Shown: one piece after another, positions 35,221-45,054 of the stretch | Position numbering within the stretch: the first letter of the stretch is position 1 | How the letters are laid out: each line of letters opens with the position of its first letter | NCBI GenBank assembly: GCA_918797485.1 | Contig: CAKKNE010000001.1 | Location: 2,914,001 to 2,978,000 of the forward strand | Direction of reading: 5' to 3' | From: Pelagomonas calceolata | Taxonomy: Eukaryota > Sar > Pelagophyceae > Pelagomonadales > Pelagomonadaceae | DNA length: 64,000 nt | Notes under the pieces: generated by a model | Database searches by the model: none | What the model was told of the DNA's origin: nothing | The model's input: the letters and a program-made list of their open reading frames with translations, nothing else | Program-made: the position numbers and the translations under genes

Positions 35221-37638
35221 ATGCGGCGCCCGGAAGCGGAGGAGGAGGAGGCCGCGCCGGAGCAGGTCACGCTGAACGACCCCGTCGAGGACGTCGAGGC
35301 CTGCGCCGACTCGACGTACGGCCGCTGGGACGTGTGCTTCGTCCTCGCGGCGCCGGACTGGCACCGCGACGGCGACGCCGACGCCGAGGACGGCGGCGTC
35401 GCGCGCACGGCGCACGCCGGGGACACGGCGTCGCTCGTGGAGCGCGCCGACGGCGCGACGGCGGGCGCGCTCCAGCACCGGCCCAAGGCCTCGCTCACGC
35501 TCGACGACCTGCTCCTGCGGCTCACGGCGTCGGGCCTGGACCACTACTGCTACCGCAGCGTCCAGGGCGACGAGATCTACGTCAAGGTCCGCGCGTCGCT
35601 CGGCCGCCTCGAGCAGCACGCCGAGGCGACGCGCGCGCGGTTCCGGCTGCACGCGGGCGTCGTCGAGCGGCGCGCGCGGCGGGGCTTCCCGCGCCAGGGC
35701 ATCCAGCCCATCATCATCGGCGAGGAGTGCCGCGGCGTGAAGATGGCGCGGTGGCGGCCCTACGAGCACCTCTACGCGAAGTACGACCGCGCGCCGGACC
35801 TCGCGGGCATCTACGACGTGCCCCGCAGCGAGCAGGACACGGCCTGGCCCTTCTCGAGCATGCAGCGCGTGAAGCTGATCTGGGACCTGCTACACGCCAA
35901 GCGCAGCGACGGCGGCTGCGAGCTCGACGTGGCGACGCTGACGTACCACGGCGACGTCCTGGCCTTCCTGGCGCTCCACGACGCCGTGGAGAGGCACGAG
36001 CTGCACCGCGAGTTCTGCTACCACTCGGCGGGCCGGTCGCCGCTCGAGCTGCCCCTGGACCGGTACGCGGCGTACTTCGGCGAGATGCACGGGCTCCGCA
36101 TGTACTTCACGGCGCACGTGACGACGTGGTACTACCCGCTGTCGATCGCCGGACTCGCCGTCTTCCTGGAGCGGCGCATCAAGCAGGAGATGAGCACGCA
36201 CGGCGTCATCGGGTACTCGGCGGTGCTCGTCGTGTGGTCGGTCCTGGCGGTCGAGTACTGGGGCCACCGCCAGGCCGTGATCTCCGTGCTCTGGGGCACG
36301 CGGGGGTTCGAGGAGCGGGAGAAGGCGCGGCCGCAGCACCGGGGCTACCTGGCGCGGTCGCCCGTCGACGGGCGGGACGAGATCTGGTACCCGCCGCGCG
36401 AGCGGCGGTACAAGGTCTGGGCGTCGACGGCCATCGTCTTCCTGATGGTCGTGGCCAACCTGTTATTCCTCTACCTGGTGTTTTGGTGCAAGGCGGAGCA
36501 GCCCGGCGCGCTCAAGTTCGTCGCGCACCAGCACTTCGTGCTGGCCACGGCGGTCGTGAACTCGATCGGGATCCAGGTCTTCAAGCTGGCCTTCACGCGC
36601 GTCGCCGAGTGGTGCACGAACCGCGAGAACTGGCGCACGGAGACGGAGCACCACGACGCGTTCACGCAGAAGCTCTTCTACTTCTTCCTCGTGAACTACT
36701 ACGTGCCCCTCTTCTACCTGACCTTCATCCAGTACTACGCGAACCCCTGGGTGTCCCAGCGCGAGGCGCGCGGCTGCACGGGCAAGCACGCCGGGGGGGG
36801 CAAGGACCCGCTGGACGGCGCCGCGGCGAACCCCTGCGACGACACGGTGGCCTCGCAGGTCCTCAAGGAGGTCTGGACGTCGCTGGCCATCATCCTGTCG
36901 ACGGCCCTGTCCGGCAGCTTCGTGGGGCGGCTCATCGCGCCGCTCGTCCAGGAGACGCTGCGGAAGAAGAAGGAGGGCGGCATCTCCGTGGCCATGTCCG
37001 TGCCCGAGCTCCAGTACATCTTGATGGAGTACGACGAACTGAAGCACACCACCGTCGACTACATGCAGACGACGATCCAGTACGGCTACATCGTGCTGCT
37101 CAGCGCGGCGTTCCCGCTCGGGCCGTTCGTCGCGCTGCTGGTGAACAACGTGCAGGTGCGCACGGACTGCTACGCGTTCATCCATCTGTACAGGAGGGTC
37201 ATGCCCTCGTCGGCGGAGGACATCGGCGTCTTCGAGAAGTTCTTCCAGATGCTGAACGTCGCGGGCGTCGTGACGAACGCGGCGCTCTCCGTCTACGTGT
37301 CCAAGCCCTTCTCGGAGAACAAGGGCTGGTCGGACCACAACCGCCACAACCTCTTCATCGTCGTCGTGACCGTCGGCCTCTCCTTCTACGCGTCCTGCCG
37401 GCTCCTGCTCGACGCGGTGCCGCCGTCCGTCGAGATCCAGGTGAAGCGCCAGGAGTTCATCGAGTCCAAGATCGTCGACCGCGAGAAGGACTTCGACGTC
37501 CACGAGGACCTCAAGGTGGCCTCGATCGACTACCGCGTGCACGCCATGGACGACGGCGCGTACCACACGAACATGCTCATGTTCGACGAGGAGGACCACG
37601 CGCCGCCGCGGACGAGCCCCTCCGCCGTCGAGGACTAG
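35221..37638 (+). CDS. Anoctamin (TMEM16) family membrane protein 1
   Basis: 805 residues, ATG 35221 directly after an acidic-rich start (MRRPEAEEEEAAPEQ). A soluble N-terminal domain is followed by about ten TM segments. Family blocks: YFGEMHGLRMYFTAHVTTWY, EWCTNRENWRTETEHHDAF, LFYFFLVNYYVPLFYLTFIQ, VDYMQTTIQYGYIVLLSAAF with PLGPFVALLVNNVQVRTD. Anoctamins are Ca2+-activated chloride channels or lipid scramblases. At the TM7-TM8 Ca2+ site the usual E-x-x-E...E-x-x-x-D reads D-x-x-Q...Q-x-x-x-D, so Ca2+ binding may be weak. A second anoctamin lies 413 bp downstream on the same strand. Confidence 0.88.
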   Translation: MRRPEAEEEEAAPEQVTLNDPVEDVEACADSTYGRWDVCFVLAAPDWHRDGDADAEDGGVARTAHAGDTASLVERADGATAGALQHRPKASLTLDDLLLRLTASGLDHYCYRSVQGDEIYVKVRASLGRLEQHAEATRARFRLHAGVVERRARRGFPRQGIQPIIIGEECRGVKMARWRPYEHLYAKYDRAPDLAGIYDVPRSEQDTAWPFSSMQRVKLIWDLLHAKRSDGGCELDVATLTYHGDVLAFLALHDAVERHELHREFCYHSAGRSPLELPLDRYAAYFGEMHGLRMYFTAHVTTWYYPLSIAGLAVFLERRIKQEMSTHGVIGYSAVLVVWSVLAVEYWGHRQAVISVLWGTRGFEEREKARPQHRGYLARSPVDGRDEIWYPPRERRYKVWASTAIVFLMVVANLLFLYLVFWCKAEQPGALKFVAHQHFVLATAVVNSIGIQVFKLAFTRVAEWCTNRENWRTETEHHDAFTQKLFYFFLVNYYVPLFYLTFIQYYANPWVSQREARGCTGKHAGGGKDPLDGAAANPCDDTVASQVLKEVWTSLAIILSTALSGSFVGRLIAPLVQETLRKKKEGGISVAMSVPELQYILMEYDELKHTTVDYMQTTIQYGYIVLLSAAFPLGPFVALLVNNVQVRTDCYAFIHLYRRVMPSSAEDIGVFEKFFQMLNVAGVVTNAALSVYVSKPFSENKGWSDHNRHNLFIVVVTVGLSFYASCRLLLDAVPPSVEIQVKRQEFIESKIVDREKDFDVHEDLKVASIDYRVHAMDDGAYHTNMLMFDEEDHAPPRTSPSAVED

Positions 37639-38051
37639 TAGGCCCCGCGCCCCCCAGTAATTCGCCTCTTTAAAAGTACCACCGATCATGATGCCACCGG
37701 GGCGCGCTGGTCGCGCGCGCGGCGTGCCGCCCCCGAGGCGTCGGCGGGCGGCACCGTTCGTGGTCGCATGGGTTCCTCGGTAGGAAGTTGTTACTGGGCT
37801 CAGGCTAGTTACGTCGCAGGGTTCCCCGTACCCCTCCGCTAGTGAGGCTACGCTATGGCTGCTGAAAAAGCGGCTTCCACTCGTGAGCGGCGGGCATCCG
37901 CGACCGCCTGAGTTATCAAAGCTCTTCTTTACAATAGGCACGCTTCCAACTCGGTGTCTTCTCCAACCAGCCAAAAGCGCTACACACCGGCGTGCCGCCG
38001 CACGACGTAAAACGCCAGCCCGGCCCTTGGAGAGCGCACAGCCAGAGAGAG
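37639..38051. other. Intergenic region between tandem anoctamin genes
   Basis: 413 bases, moderate GC. No feature seen besides likely terminator and promoter functions. Confidence 0.3.
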
Positions 38052-41000
38052 ATGGGCCTCGGCGCCAGCCGGGCCGACCACAAGAAGGACGACGGCTACG
38101 TCCCGCCGTCGGACCGCGCGCGCGCGCGCCAGGCGCCCGCGCCCAGCGCCGTGCTCACGGATCCGGACGTCGCCGCGTTCGACCCGACGGCCGACAAGCA
38201 CGACTACCTGCTCGTCTTCGCGACGGAGCGGTCGCGGTCGAGCGAGACGCTGAAGTGGAACGAGGTGCGGGAGACCTGGTTCCAGGCCATCCCCGGCGAC
38301 GAGGAGAAGAAGACGGCCGGCGTCGAACTCCTGAGGCGCGACTGGGTCCAAAGGTTCGGGGAGGAGGAGGAGTGCCCCAAGGGCGACGTGCTGGGGTTAT
38401 GTCGGGAGCACGTCGTGGACCTGCTGGCGCGGCGGAGCGGGCTGCAGCTCAAGCTGTCTTTGCCGAGCGACGGCGCGCGGCGCGTCTACTGCCAGCTGCG
38501 CGCGCCCGTGTCGCTTCTAGAGAGGAAGGCCGACGCGCTCGACTACAAGTTCAAGTTCAAGGACGAGATCGACCCGGGGCCGGCGTTCTGGAGAAGGTCG
38601 TCGGGCACGGATCGCGTTAGCGGAAGGCCCGTCTACGACGAGATCATCGAAGACGCGACGATCCTGGACCGAGAAAAGGCCCAAGAGACGCTGCAGCAGC
38701 TGTACGCCCAGGGGCGCTGCGGGCCGGCCGACGTCGCGGTGTTCGCGGACGCGGAGCCCACGCCGCGACACTGGAGTCGGCGCGTGCACGCGCTCGAACG
38801 AATTTCCGACCGTGTCCCGTGCCACAACGCCTATGCGGCCTACGCGCCCTACGACGCGGCGCCGCGGGAACGGCACCTGTACGAGGAGTACCCGTCCGTG
38901 AGGGGCAGGACGCTCTTTCTGCCCAAAGACCGGTTGTACCTCACGAAGCGTATCGTGGACGAGGTCTTCGACTTCGCGGTCCTGAAGGAGAGGGGCCTCG
39001 TGGAGACGTTCGTCGCGCTCCACGACGCGAACCACGGCGAGATGCCGACGACCGACTGGCTCCAGAAGCGGTGGGTCTTCTTCTGGCGGGCCGAGGCGAC
39101 GCGGGCCGGCGCGCCCCTGCTCAGTCAGACGTACATGCTCAAGGGCAGGAGCTGCCCGTGCTACATGCGGCCGTGGGCGCAGCCGCTCATGGAGGTGAGG
39201 GCGTACTTCGGGGAAAAGGTCGCGCTCTATTTCGCGTGGCTGGCGTTCTACGGGTATTACCTGATCTATCCGGCGCTGTTCTGCGCGGCGGTCTACGCGT
39301 ACGACAGCGCGAAAGACGTCGACGACGAGGAGGAGGGCGTGCACGTCGAGCAGTTTTTGGTCGCGGGCTTTCTGGTCGCGTGGAGCGCGTACTACAAGGA
39401 GTCCTGGGACATCGAATCGCAGTACTGTGCGGTGCGGTGGGGCACCTTACGGTTCGAGGCCGAGGAGGCCGACCGGCCGCAGTTCGAGGGCGACCCCGCG
39501 GAGCCCCGGCGCGTGTCGCCCATCACGAACCAGTCCGAGACCTACTACCCCGAGTCGAAGCGCACGCGCACGAGAATCGTTTCGCTCGCGTTCGTGACGC
39601 TGAGCATCGCGGCCCTCGTGACGCTCATCGCGGTGATCTTCTGGTTGCAGTACTTCTTCACCTACATTTTGGGCGGGACCTTCTGGGGCGGCGTCGGGTC
39701 GTGCATGTCCGGCGTCCAGGCGCTGCTGATCCAGGTCGCGTCGTCCATCTACGGCAGCGTAGCCGTGGCCCGGAACGACGCCGAGAACTACCGGACCCAG
39801 ACCGCCTACGAGAACAACCTCATCATCAAGAAGTTCGCCTTCGAGGTCTTCAACAACTACACGGCGCTGGTCATCACGGCGTTCTTCAAGGGCACCTACT
39901 TCAAGTGCGACGGCGGGTTCTCGGGCGACGCCGGGAACTGCCTGGGCGACCTCGAGGAGTTGCTCGCGGTGATCTTCATCACGCGGTACGCGCTCGCGTT
40001 GATCGGCGCGTTCTCGCGGCCGATCAACGACCTGATCGCGTACTGCACGCCGTCGTGTCTAGGAGCCGAGGAGGAGCTCCCGGGCGAAGACGACGACGAC
40101 GTTGAAAATGACCAGGAGGAGGGCCCGCCGGCGGAGGCGCCGCGCTTCGAGTCCGAACTGAAACTCGAGGAGTACGAGGGCATGTTCGACGACTACGCGG
40201 AGATCGCGCGCCCGCGGCGTCCCGTCGTGCGGAGGCGCCTTCCCGTCATCGGCATGCGTCGTCTCCGGGAACGATGGGCGTGGGTGGTCGCTTCTTCGAT
40301 GTTGAGCTCCGCGCAGGTGCTGCAGATGGGCCTCGTGAGCATGTTCACGCTGGGGCTGTATTTGACGCCCTTGCTGGGCGCGGGGGAAGTCTTGTTGCAA
40401 ATAAGGGTCGACGCCTACAAATTAACCGCTTTGAGCCAGAGGCCGGACCCGACGCCCGCGGAATCGGTGGGTTCCTGGGGCGTGCTCATGGAGTCCATGG
40501 GGTTGTTGGCGGTCTATTGTAACGCGGGCATCATCGTGGCCACGACGAAGTCGTTCCACGCGTATAGCTCGCTGCAACGGGTCATCATCTTCTTCGTGGT
40601 GGAGCAGTGCCTGCTGGCGCTGAAGCTCGCGGTGCACGCGTACATAGACGACGAACCGACGCCCCTGGCCGAACTGAAGAAGCGCAACGCCCACGTGGTC
40701 GCGAGGCACAAGAACGCGGTGTTCGACGACGACCTGGACGTGGGCGGAGACGCGATCGCGGTCGACGCGGACGCTCTGAGCGTCGCCGCGCTACGCGCTA
40801 AACGAGTAGCGCGGCCCGAAGCGAAGCGGCTCGAGTACTTGAGAAGGAAGTTGCTGGGATGCGACAAGGATCTAAGGGACCTACGGCAGCAGTACCGGGA
40901 CGCGACGGCGCAAGAAGTCTACAACGAGACGGAGGGCGTTTCGTACTCGCGGGAGCACCCGGACCTGGCCCTGGGCATGGTGTCCCTGCAGGTGCAGGAC

Positions 41001-41594
41001 GTGGTGGGTTTAGGTTCTGCGGGCGACCCCGTCGACGCGGCGTCGACGCGATTGGTAATTCATGTCCGCGGCACGGAGCCCGGACGGGCGGCGGGGCCCG
41101 CGCCCCAGGTCTCGCGGCCCGCGCGCCAGCCGCGCGCCGAGGAGGGCGGCGCGGACGATTTGAACGTCGGCGCGCGTTTAGTGTTCGACCAGCATTTTAG
41201 CGTCGCGCCCGTGCGCACGACGCGGGCGGAGCTGCGGATAGAAGTGGTGGACGACGCCAAGAAGCTGCGAAGGGGCTTCGCGGCGCTGCCGCTGCCCGCG
41301 TTAGGTGATCAGAAGCAGCAAGCCTTAGATCTGGAATTGGCGCGGCCGGGCGGCCAGGGCGGGCGGCCGGCCTTTTTGCGGGCGACGGCGCAGTTCCAGT
41401 ATTCAAAGGTCGTGCCCATCAAGGCGGAGATCACGGCCAAGCTCGAGGAGCAGCGCCGGCTGCACCGCGACGTCACGAACTTGCAGATCGGGAGGGACGT
41501 CGAGTACGAGGACGACTGGGACTTCCCCGACCGCCAGGGCACGGAGGACGCCAAGGAGGCCGACGACGACGACGGGGGCGGCGCGGGGGCGTAA
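38052..41594 (+). CDS. Anoctamin (TMEM16) family protein 2 with C-terminal C2-like domain
   Basis: 1180 residues. ATG 38052 gives MGLGASRADHKKDDG, an N-myristoylation-like start (Gly2, Ser6). The cytosolic N-domain leads to YFGEKVALYFAWLAFYGYYL, the family hallmark, then DAENYRTQTAYENNLIIKKF, FNNYTALVITAFFKGTYFKC and LLLQIRVDAYKLTALSQRPD. Between FDDYAEIARP and VLQMGLVSMFTLGLY about 35 basic residues (RRRLPVIGMRRLRERW) interrupt TM7; the stretch ends in a good acceptor (CTCCGCGCAG|GTG at 40316), so it is probably an in-frame intron. After the last TM come a coiled coil and a C2-like beta domain (LGMVSLQVQDVVGLGSAG ... AELRIEVVDDAKKL), unusual for anoctamins. Confidence 0.85.
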   Translation: MGLGASRADHKKDDGYVPPSDRARARQAPAPSAVLTDPDVAAFDPTADKHDYLLVFATERSRSSETLKWNEVRETWFQAIPGDEEKKTAGVELLRRDWVQRFGEEEECPKGDVLGLCREHVVDLLARRSGLQLKLSLPSDGARRVYCQLRAPVSLLERKADALDYKFKFKDEIDPGPAFWRRSSGTDRVSGRPVYDEIIEDATILDREKAQETLQQLYAQGRCGPADVAVFADAEPTPRHWSRRVHALERISDRVPCHNAYAAYAPYDAAPRERHLYEEYPSVRGRTLFLPKDRLYLTKRIVDEVFDFAVLKERGLVETFVALHDANHGEMPTTDWLQKRWVFFWRAEATRAGAPLLSQTYMLKGRSCPCYMRPWAQPLMEVRAYFGEKVALYFAWLAFYGYYLIYPALFCAAVYAYDSAKDVDDEEEGVHVEQFLVAGFLVAWSAYYKESWDIESQYCAVRWGTLRFEAEEADRPQFEGDPAEPRRVSPITNQSETYYPESKRTRTRIVSLAFVTLSIAALVTLIAVIFWLQYFFTYILGGTFWGGVGSCMSGVQALLIQVASSIYGSVAVARNDAENYRTQTAYENNLIIKKFAFEVFNNYTALVITAFFKGTYFKCDGGFSGDAGNCLGDLEELLAVIFITRYALALIGAFSRPINDLIAYCTPSCLGAEEELPGEDDDDVENDQEEGPPAEAPRFESELKLEEYEGMFDDYAEIARPRRPVVRRRLPVIGMRRLRERWAWVVASSMLSSAQVLQMGLVSMFTLGLYLTPLLGAGEVLLQIRVDAYKLTALSQRPDPTPAESVGSWGVLMESMGLLAVYCNAGIIVATTKSFHAYSSLQRVIIFFVVEQCLLALKLAVHAYIDDEPTPLAELKKRNAHVVARHKNAVFDDDLDVGGDAIAVDADALSVAALRAKRVARPEAKRLEYLRRKLLGCDKDLRDLRQQYRDATAQEVYNETEGVSYSREHPDLALGMVSLQVQDVVGLGSAGDPVDAASTRLVIHVRGTEPGRAAGPAPQVSRPARQPRAEEGGADDLNVGARLVFDQHFSVAPVRTTRAELRIEVVDDAKKLRRGFAALPLPALGDQKQQALDLELARPGGQGGRPAFLRATAQFQYSKVVPIKAEITAKLEEQRRLHRDVTNLQIGRDVEYEDDWDFPDRQGTEDAKEADDDDGGGAGA

Positions 41595-41909
41595 ATTTTC
41601 TGAGTTACTGGAAACCGGAAAGGTCTTCACTTTCGCTTCCTAGATGTCTCGCGGCACGGCGTTCGCGACAGGCAGAAACGGCAGAGGCAGGCAGAGGCAG
41701 ATTTGCTGAGGCATTAACTCTGGCATTTAGCTCCGCCCGAAAAAACAGACAGAGGAGGAATTCGCGCGTCCGCGGCGTCCACACGGGTCCACACAAAGCC
41801 CCCAAGCAAAGTCCCGCCGCCGCGGCGCCGCGGCGTCCGCCGCGAGCCCCTGAAGCTTTGGCGCCAGCCTACCCCAGCGCCCGCGCAGGCCCTTAAGAAC
41901 GCTAAGACC
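41595..41909. other. Intergenic region
   Basis: 315 bases. AGGCAGAAACGGCAGAGGCA-type short purine repeats at 41670-41700. No gene seen. Confidence 0.3.
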
Positions 41910-43182
41910 ATGTCCGCGGCGACCTGGGACGACCTCGGCCCCGAGGCCCGCGTCCTGCGCGACGTCATGCGCTCCAGGGCCTTCGGCGCCGTCTCGGGCG
42001 AGGCCGGCCTACAGGAAACGCAGGGCACGTGCCACGTGGCGGACGCCGCGGCGCGGCGCCTCGCGGCCCGGCGCGAGGCGGCGGCGCCCGCCGCGGCCGC
42101 GGCCCCCGCGCGCGGCGACGACGTCCGGCCCGGTTCGCCGACCGTCGACGCCGAGCTCAACTGGCGCCACCTCACGCGCGTCTCGCGCTACCACGACCTC
42201 CGCGCGGCCCTCGACGCGTGCCTCGGCGCGGCGGCGGCGGCGGCCGCCGCGCTCTGGCCCGCCGAGGGCGCGCGCGGCGCGCGCGCGGCGCTCTGTCTGG
42301 CACCGCTCTGGGCCGACGAGGCCTTCCTCCGCGCCGCCGCGGCCCCCGCCGCCGCGTCGGCGCCGCCGACCGACCTCGCCGCCGCGGCGCTCAACATCTA
42401 CGCGGCGGCGCCGCCCGCGGCCGCGGCGGTGCGCCGCGGCGGGCCGCGCCCGGGGCCGCGCGCGCCGCCGCGCGGCGGCGCGACGCGCGGCGGCGGCGCG
42501 CGGTCGCTCCTGCCCGAGCTCGACGCCGCGGCCGAGGACGCGCCGCCGCGCGCGGGCCGCCGCGGCGCCGCGCCAGGCGCGGGCGCCGCGGACGCGCGCC
42601 CGCGGCTCGCTCCTCGACCCGGCGCTGCCGCCGCCGCCCGGCGCGGCCGCGGCCCCGCGGGCCACGTTCCCCGGGCCGCCGCCCCCGCCGCCGCCGGCGC
42701 CGCCCGCGACGCTCCCGCCGCCGACCGCCGCGTCCGTCGCGGCGCGGCGCCCGGTCCGCGCGGCGCGCAAGCGCGCGCGGCCGCTGTCGCCGGCGCCGGC
42801 GCGCCCGGCGCGGTACGACGCCTCGCCCGAGGACCCGCCGAGCACGCCGGCGCAGATCTTCCCGAGCAAGCTCCGGCGCATCGTCGAGGGCTTCGGCGAC
42901 TACTGCAGCTACTCGCCGACCGCGCGCAAGCTCGTGATCCCGGACCGCGCCCGCTTCGCCGAGCGCGTGCTCCCCAAGTTCTTCAAGGCAGCGCCGGGCG
43001 CCGCGCCCGCGGCGCGGCGCAAGACCATGTGGGAGTCGTTCGCGCGCCAGATGAACTACTACTCGTGGTTCGTGGAGCGCGGCCGCGCCGGCGGGGACGC
43101 GTTCGTCTGCGCGGATCCGGCCGTGCGGCACGCGGCCGACTTCGAGCGCCGCCTGCGGCGCCGCTCGACGCAGTACCGCTGA
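41910..43182 (+). CDS. HSF-type DNA-binding domain protein (C-terminal domain)
   Basis: The N-terminal part from ATG 41910 (MSAATWDDLGPEARVLRDVM) reads in one frame to about 42560. The recognisable domain is in another frame: QIFPSKLRRIVEGFGDYCSY, LVIPDRARFAERVLPKFFKA, MWESFARQMNYYSWFVERG and a final helix to the stop at 43182. This follows the heat-shock-factor winged helix (KL...F-x-x-x-LP-x-x-FK...SF-x-RQ-x-N-x-Y). An intron between about 42440 and 42620 must join the frames; I could not choose its ends in this extremely GC-rich stretch. The HSF domain at the C-terminus instead of the N-terminus is unusual, though HSF-like expansions are common in stramenopiles. Confidence 0.7.
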
Positions 43183-43410
43183 ACGGCCCGGTCGCCAAGT
43201 TCCAAGTCCCCCCCCCCGTCGTTGCCCTTTGCCATTGCCGAACCTCCGGCGTCGCCGACCGCCGCGAGGGGCTCTTGACCATTCCCCCGTCGTCCCTTCC
43301 CCCATCTTCTGGAGTTTCCGGAGCGCGCAAGGCGCTCCGATCGTTCTACTCGAAATAAGCTGTCTCCCCCATCTTCCCGGGGGTCCGGGTCGCGACCCAA
43401 AACGAAACTC

Positions 43411-44592
43411 CTACCTCTTAGACCCGTAGCACATCCACGTCGTCATCGCGGCCTCGAGCTGCTCGATGGTGCGCCCGCGCCGCAGCTCGTCGTACTCCGG
43501 TTTCGTGAGCAGGGCGTCCCAATCTTCCTGCTCCTTGTACAAAGCTTTCACGATCCACCCGTCGTTGTCGACCTGGGCCTTTTCGGCGTCCGACGACGGC
43601 CGGTGGATCGTCGGGGCCGGCGCCGGCGCGGGCGGCGGCTCGTCGACGTCCATCGGCGCCGGGCCCTCGTCCGACGACGACGACGACGACGACGAGCCGG
43701 CCGGGGCCGGCGGCGGCGCGGGCGGCGCGGGCGGCGGGCTGGGCGGCGCCGGGTACTTGGCCCGAAGCGCCTCGAGCTCCTTTTCGTCGATCTCGCGCGG
43801 CACGCGCGTGTCCGGGTCCGCGACACCCAAATACGTGTCCGCGTCGCGCGCCGGGCCGGGCGCCCTCTTGCCGACAGCCATTGTTAAGGGATCCAGAAAG
43901 CTCGTGACGATGTCGTCGTCGCTCTCGGCCAGGTCGAGCACGCCCTCGGCCTTCTCGTCGTAGCCGTAGGCGCCCCACCGCCAGAGCGCGCGGCACCGCG
44001 CGGGCGTCCACCTTTGTTGTCTCTTCTCCTCGGCGTCCGCCGCCTTGCGCGCCTCCGGGACCCAATCTGGGACGATCTCCTCGGGCACGCCCTCGTCCCA
44101 GAGCCGCACCTCCTCCTTCAGCTTTTCAATATACTTCACGCGCGCCGGCTCCTCCTTTAGTAGAATGGCCGAGGCCGCCTCGTAGTCCAGCGACCCGTCG
44201 CCGCGCATCGTCACTTCGAGCGCCTTCGCCAACCGGATAAAGTCCTTGCACACAAACGTCTCGCCCCCGATGACGCGGGGCGGCGGCGGCGCCTTCGCGT
44301 GCTTCGCCGCCTCGGCGCGGCACCGCTCGGCCGCGAGCTGGCCCTCGAGGCCGCCGCCCTTCTGCTCCTCGCCGCCCTTGTACGTGCCGTACTCTGATTT
44401 TGGTTTGTTCCGCTCGGCGACCTCCTTCTTCGTCGGCGCGGCCTGGATCGCGCGGCAGACGCGGTCGACGCAGGGCCGCCGCAGGTTGCCGGGCCCGCCG
44501 TTCTTCTTCATGTCCAGGCAGTGCTTGCACTTCCGGCACTCCACGGCCAGGCAGCCGTCGCACTTGCCGCAGCGCGTGCGGCGGGTCGACAT
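43411..44592 (-). CDS. CXXC zinc-finger protein (CpG-DNA binding)
   Basis: 393 residues, ATG 44592. The finger lies at the very N-terminus: RCGKCDGCLAVECRKCKHCL then DMKKNGGPGNLRRPCVDRVC, the CGxCxxC...CxxC...GG...C...C pattern of CFP1, MLL and DNMT1 that reads unmethylated CpG. The KFGG motif appears as KNGG. The rest is mostly charged helices, with a Pro/Ser/Asp low-complexity stretch near residues 275-325 and a C-terminal conserved-looking helix (DDIVTSFLDPLTMA; LTKPEYDELRRGRTIEQLEA). No SET, PHD or methyltransferase domain is present. Role: a CpG-targeted chromatin adaptor, inferred. Confidence 0.85.
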   Translation of the reverse strand: MSTRRTRCGKCDGCLAVECRKCKHCLDMKKNGGPGNLRRPCVDRVCRAIQAAPTKKEVAERNKPKSEYGTYKGGEEQKGGGLEGQLAAERCRAEAAKHAKAPPPPRVIGGETFVCKDFIRLAKALEVTMRGDGSLDYEAASAILLKEEPARVKYIEKLKEEVRLWDEGVPEEIVPDWVPEARKAADAEEKRQQRWTPARCRALWRWGAYGYDEKAEGVLDLAESDDDIVTSFLDPLTMAVGKRAPGPARDADTYLGVADPDTRVPREIDEKELEALRAKYPAPPSPPPAPPAPPPAPAGSSSSSSSSDEGPAPMDVDEPPPAPAPAPTIHRPSSDAEKAQVDNDGWIVKALYKEQEDWDALLTKPEYDELRRGRTIEQLEAAMTTWMCYGSKR

Positions 44593-45054
44593 GGTGCTTG
44601 CTCACTAAAATGCCGCAGTGGGCCCGCACTGCTCGATGCTGGCGTCTGGCGGTGGCGCGGGCGGCGCCGCAGTGCCGCGCGCGCGTATGAGAGTGACCCA
44701 AACTCAAAATCCGCAGTGGGCCCTCACTGCTAGATTGCTGGCGTCTGGCTTGGCGCGGGCGGCAGCGCCAGGCCACGAGACAGACGGGGGGCTTGGAGCG
44801 CTGGCGGCGGTGCCCCTCGGCTCGCGCGAAAAGGATAGAATCGAGGCGCGCCCGGCAGAGCTAAGCGGTAAGACACTAGACAGGCAGTGGGCGCGGGCGG
44901 CCTTATCAGCCCAAAAACTGCACCCATAGCCAAGCTTGGGTACAACTGAGACCCATCACAGCCCGCACGTGTGGATAGCACTCGAACGACGAGGGTCAAA
45001 TAGCACAGAGGCTCAATATCCGTCCGGAGGAGGAGGAGAGCGGTGTTTAAATCC
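44593..45054. repeat. Divergent promoter region with ~65-bp tandem duplication
   Basis: Two similar units at about 44605-44670 and 44703-44768 share CCGCAGTGGGCC, CACTGCT and GCTGGCGTCTGG. They lie between the CXXC gene (leftward) and RNASEH2C (rightward). A CTAGTGTCTTAC motif in minus sense is at 44861-44880. Confidence 0.55.

Noticed and set aside
34839-37673. 944-codon plus-strand frame overlapping anoctamin 1
   Set aside because: Arg/Ala/Gly-rich shadow of the real gene; the other frame has full anoctamin homology.
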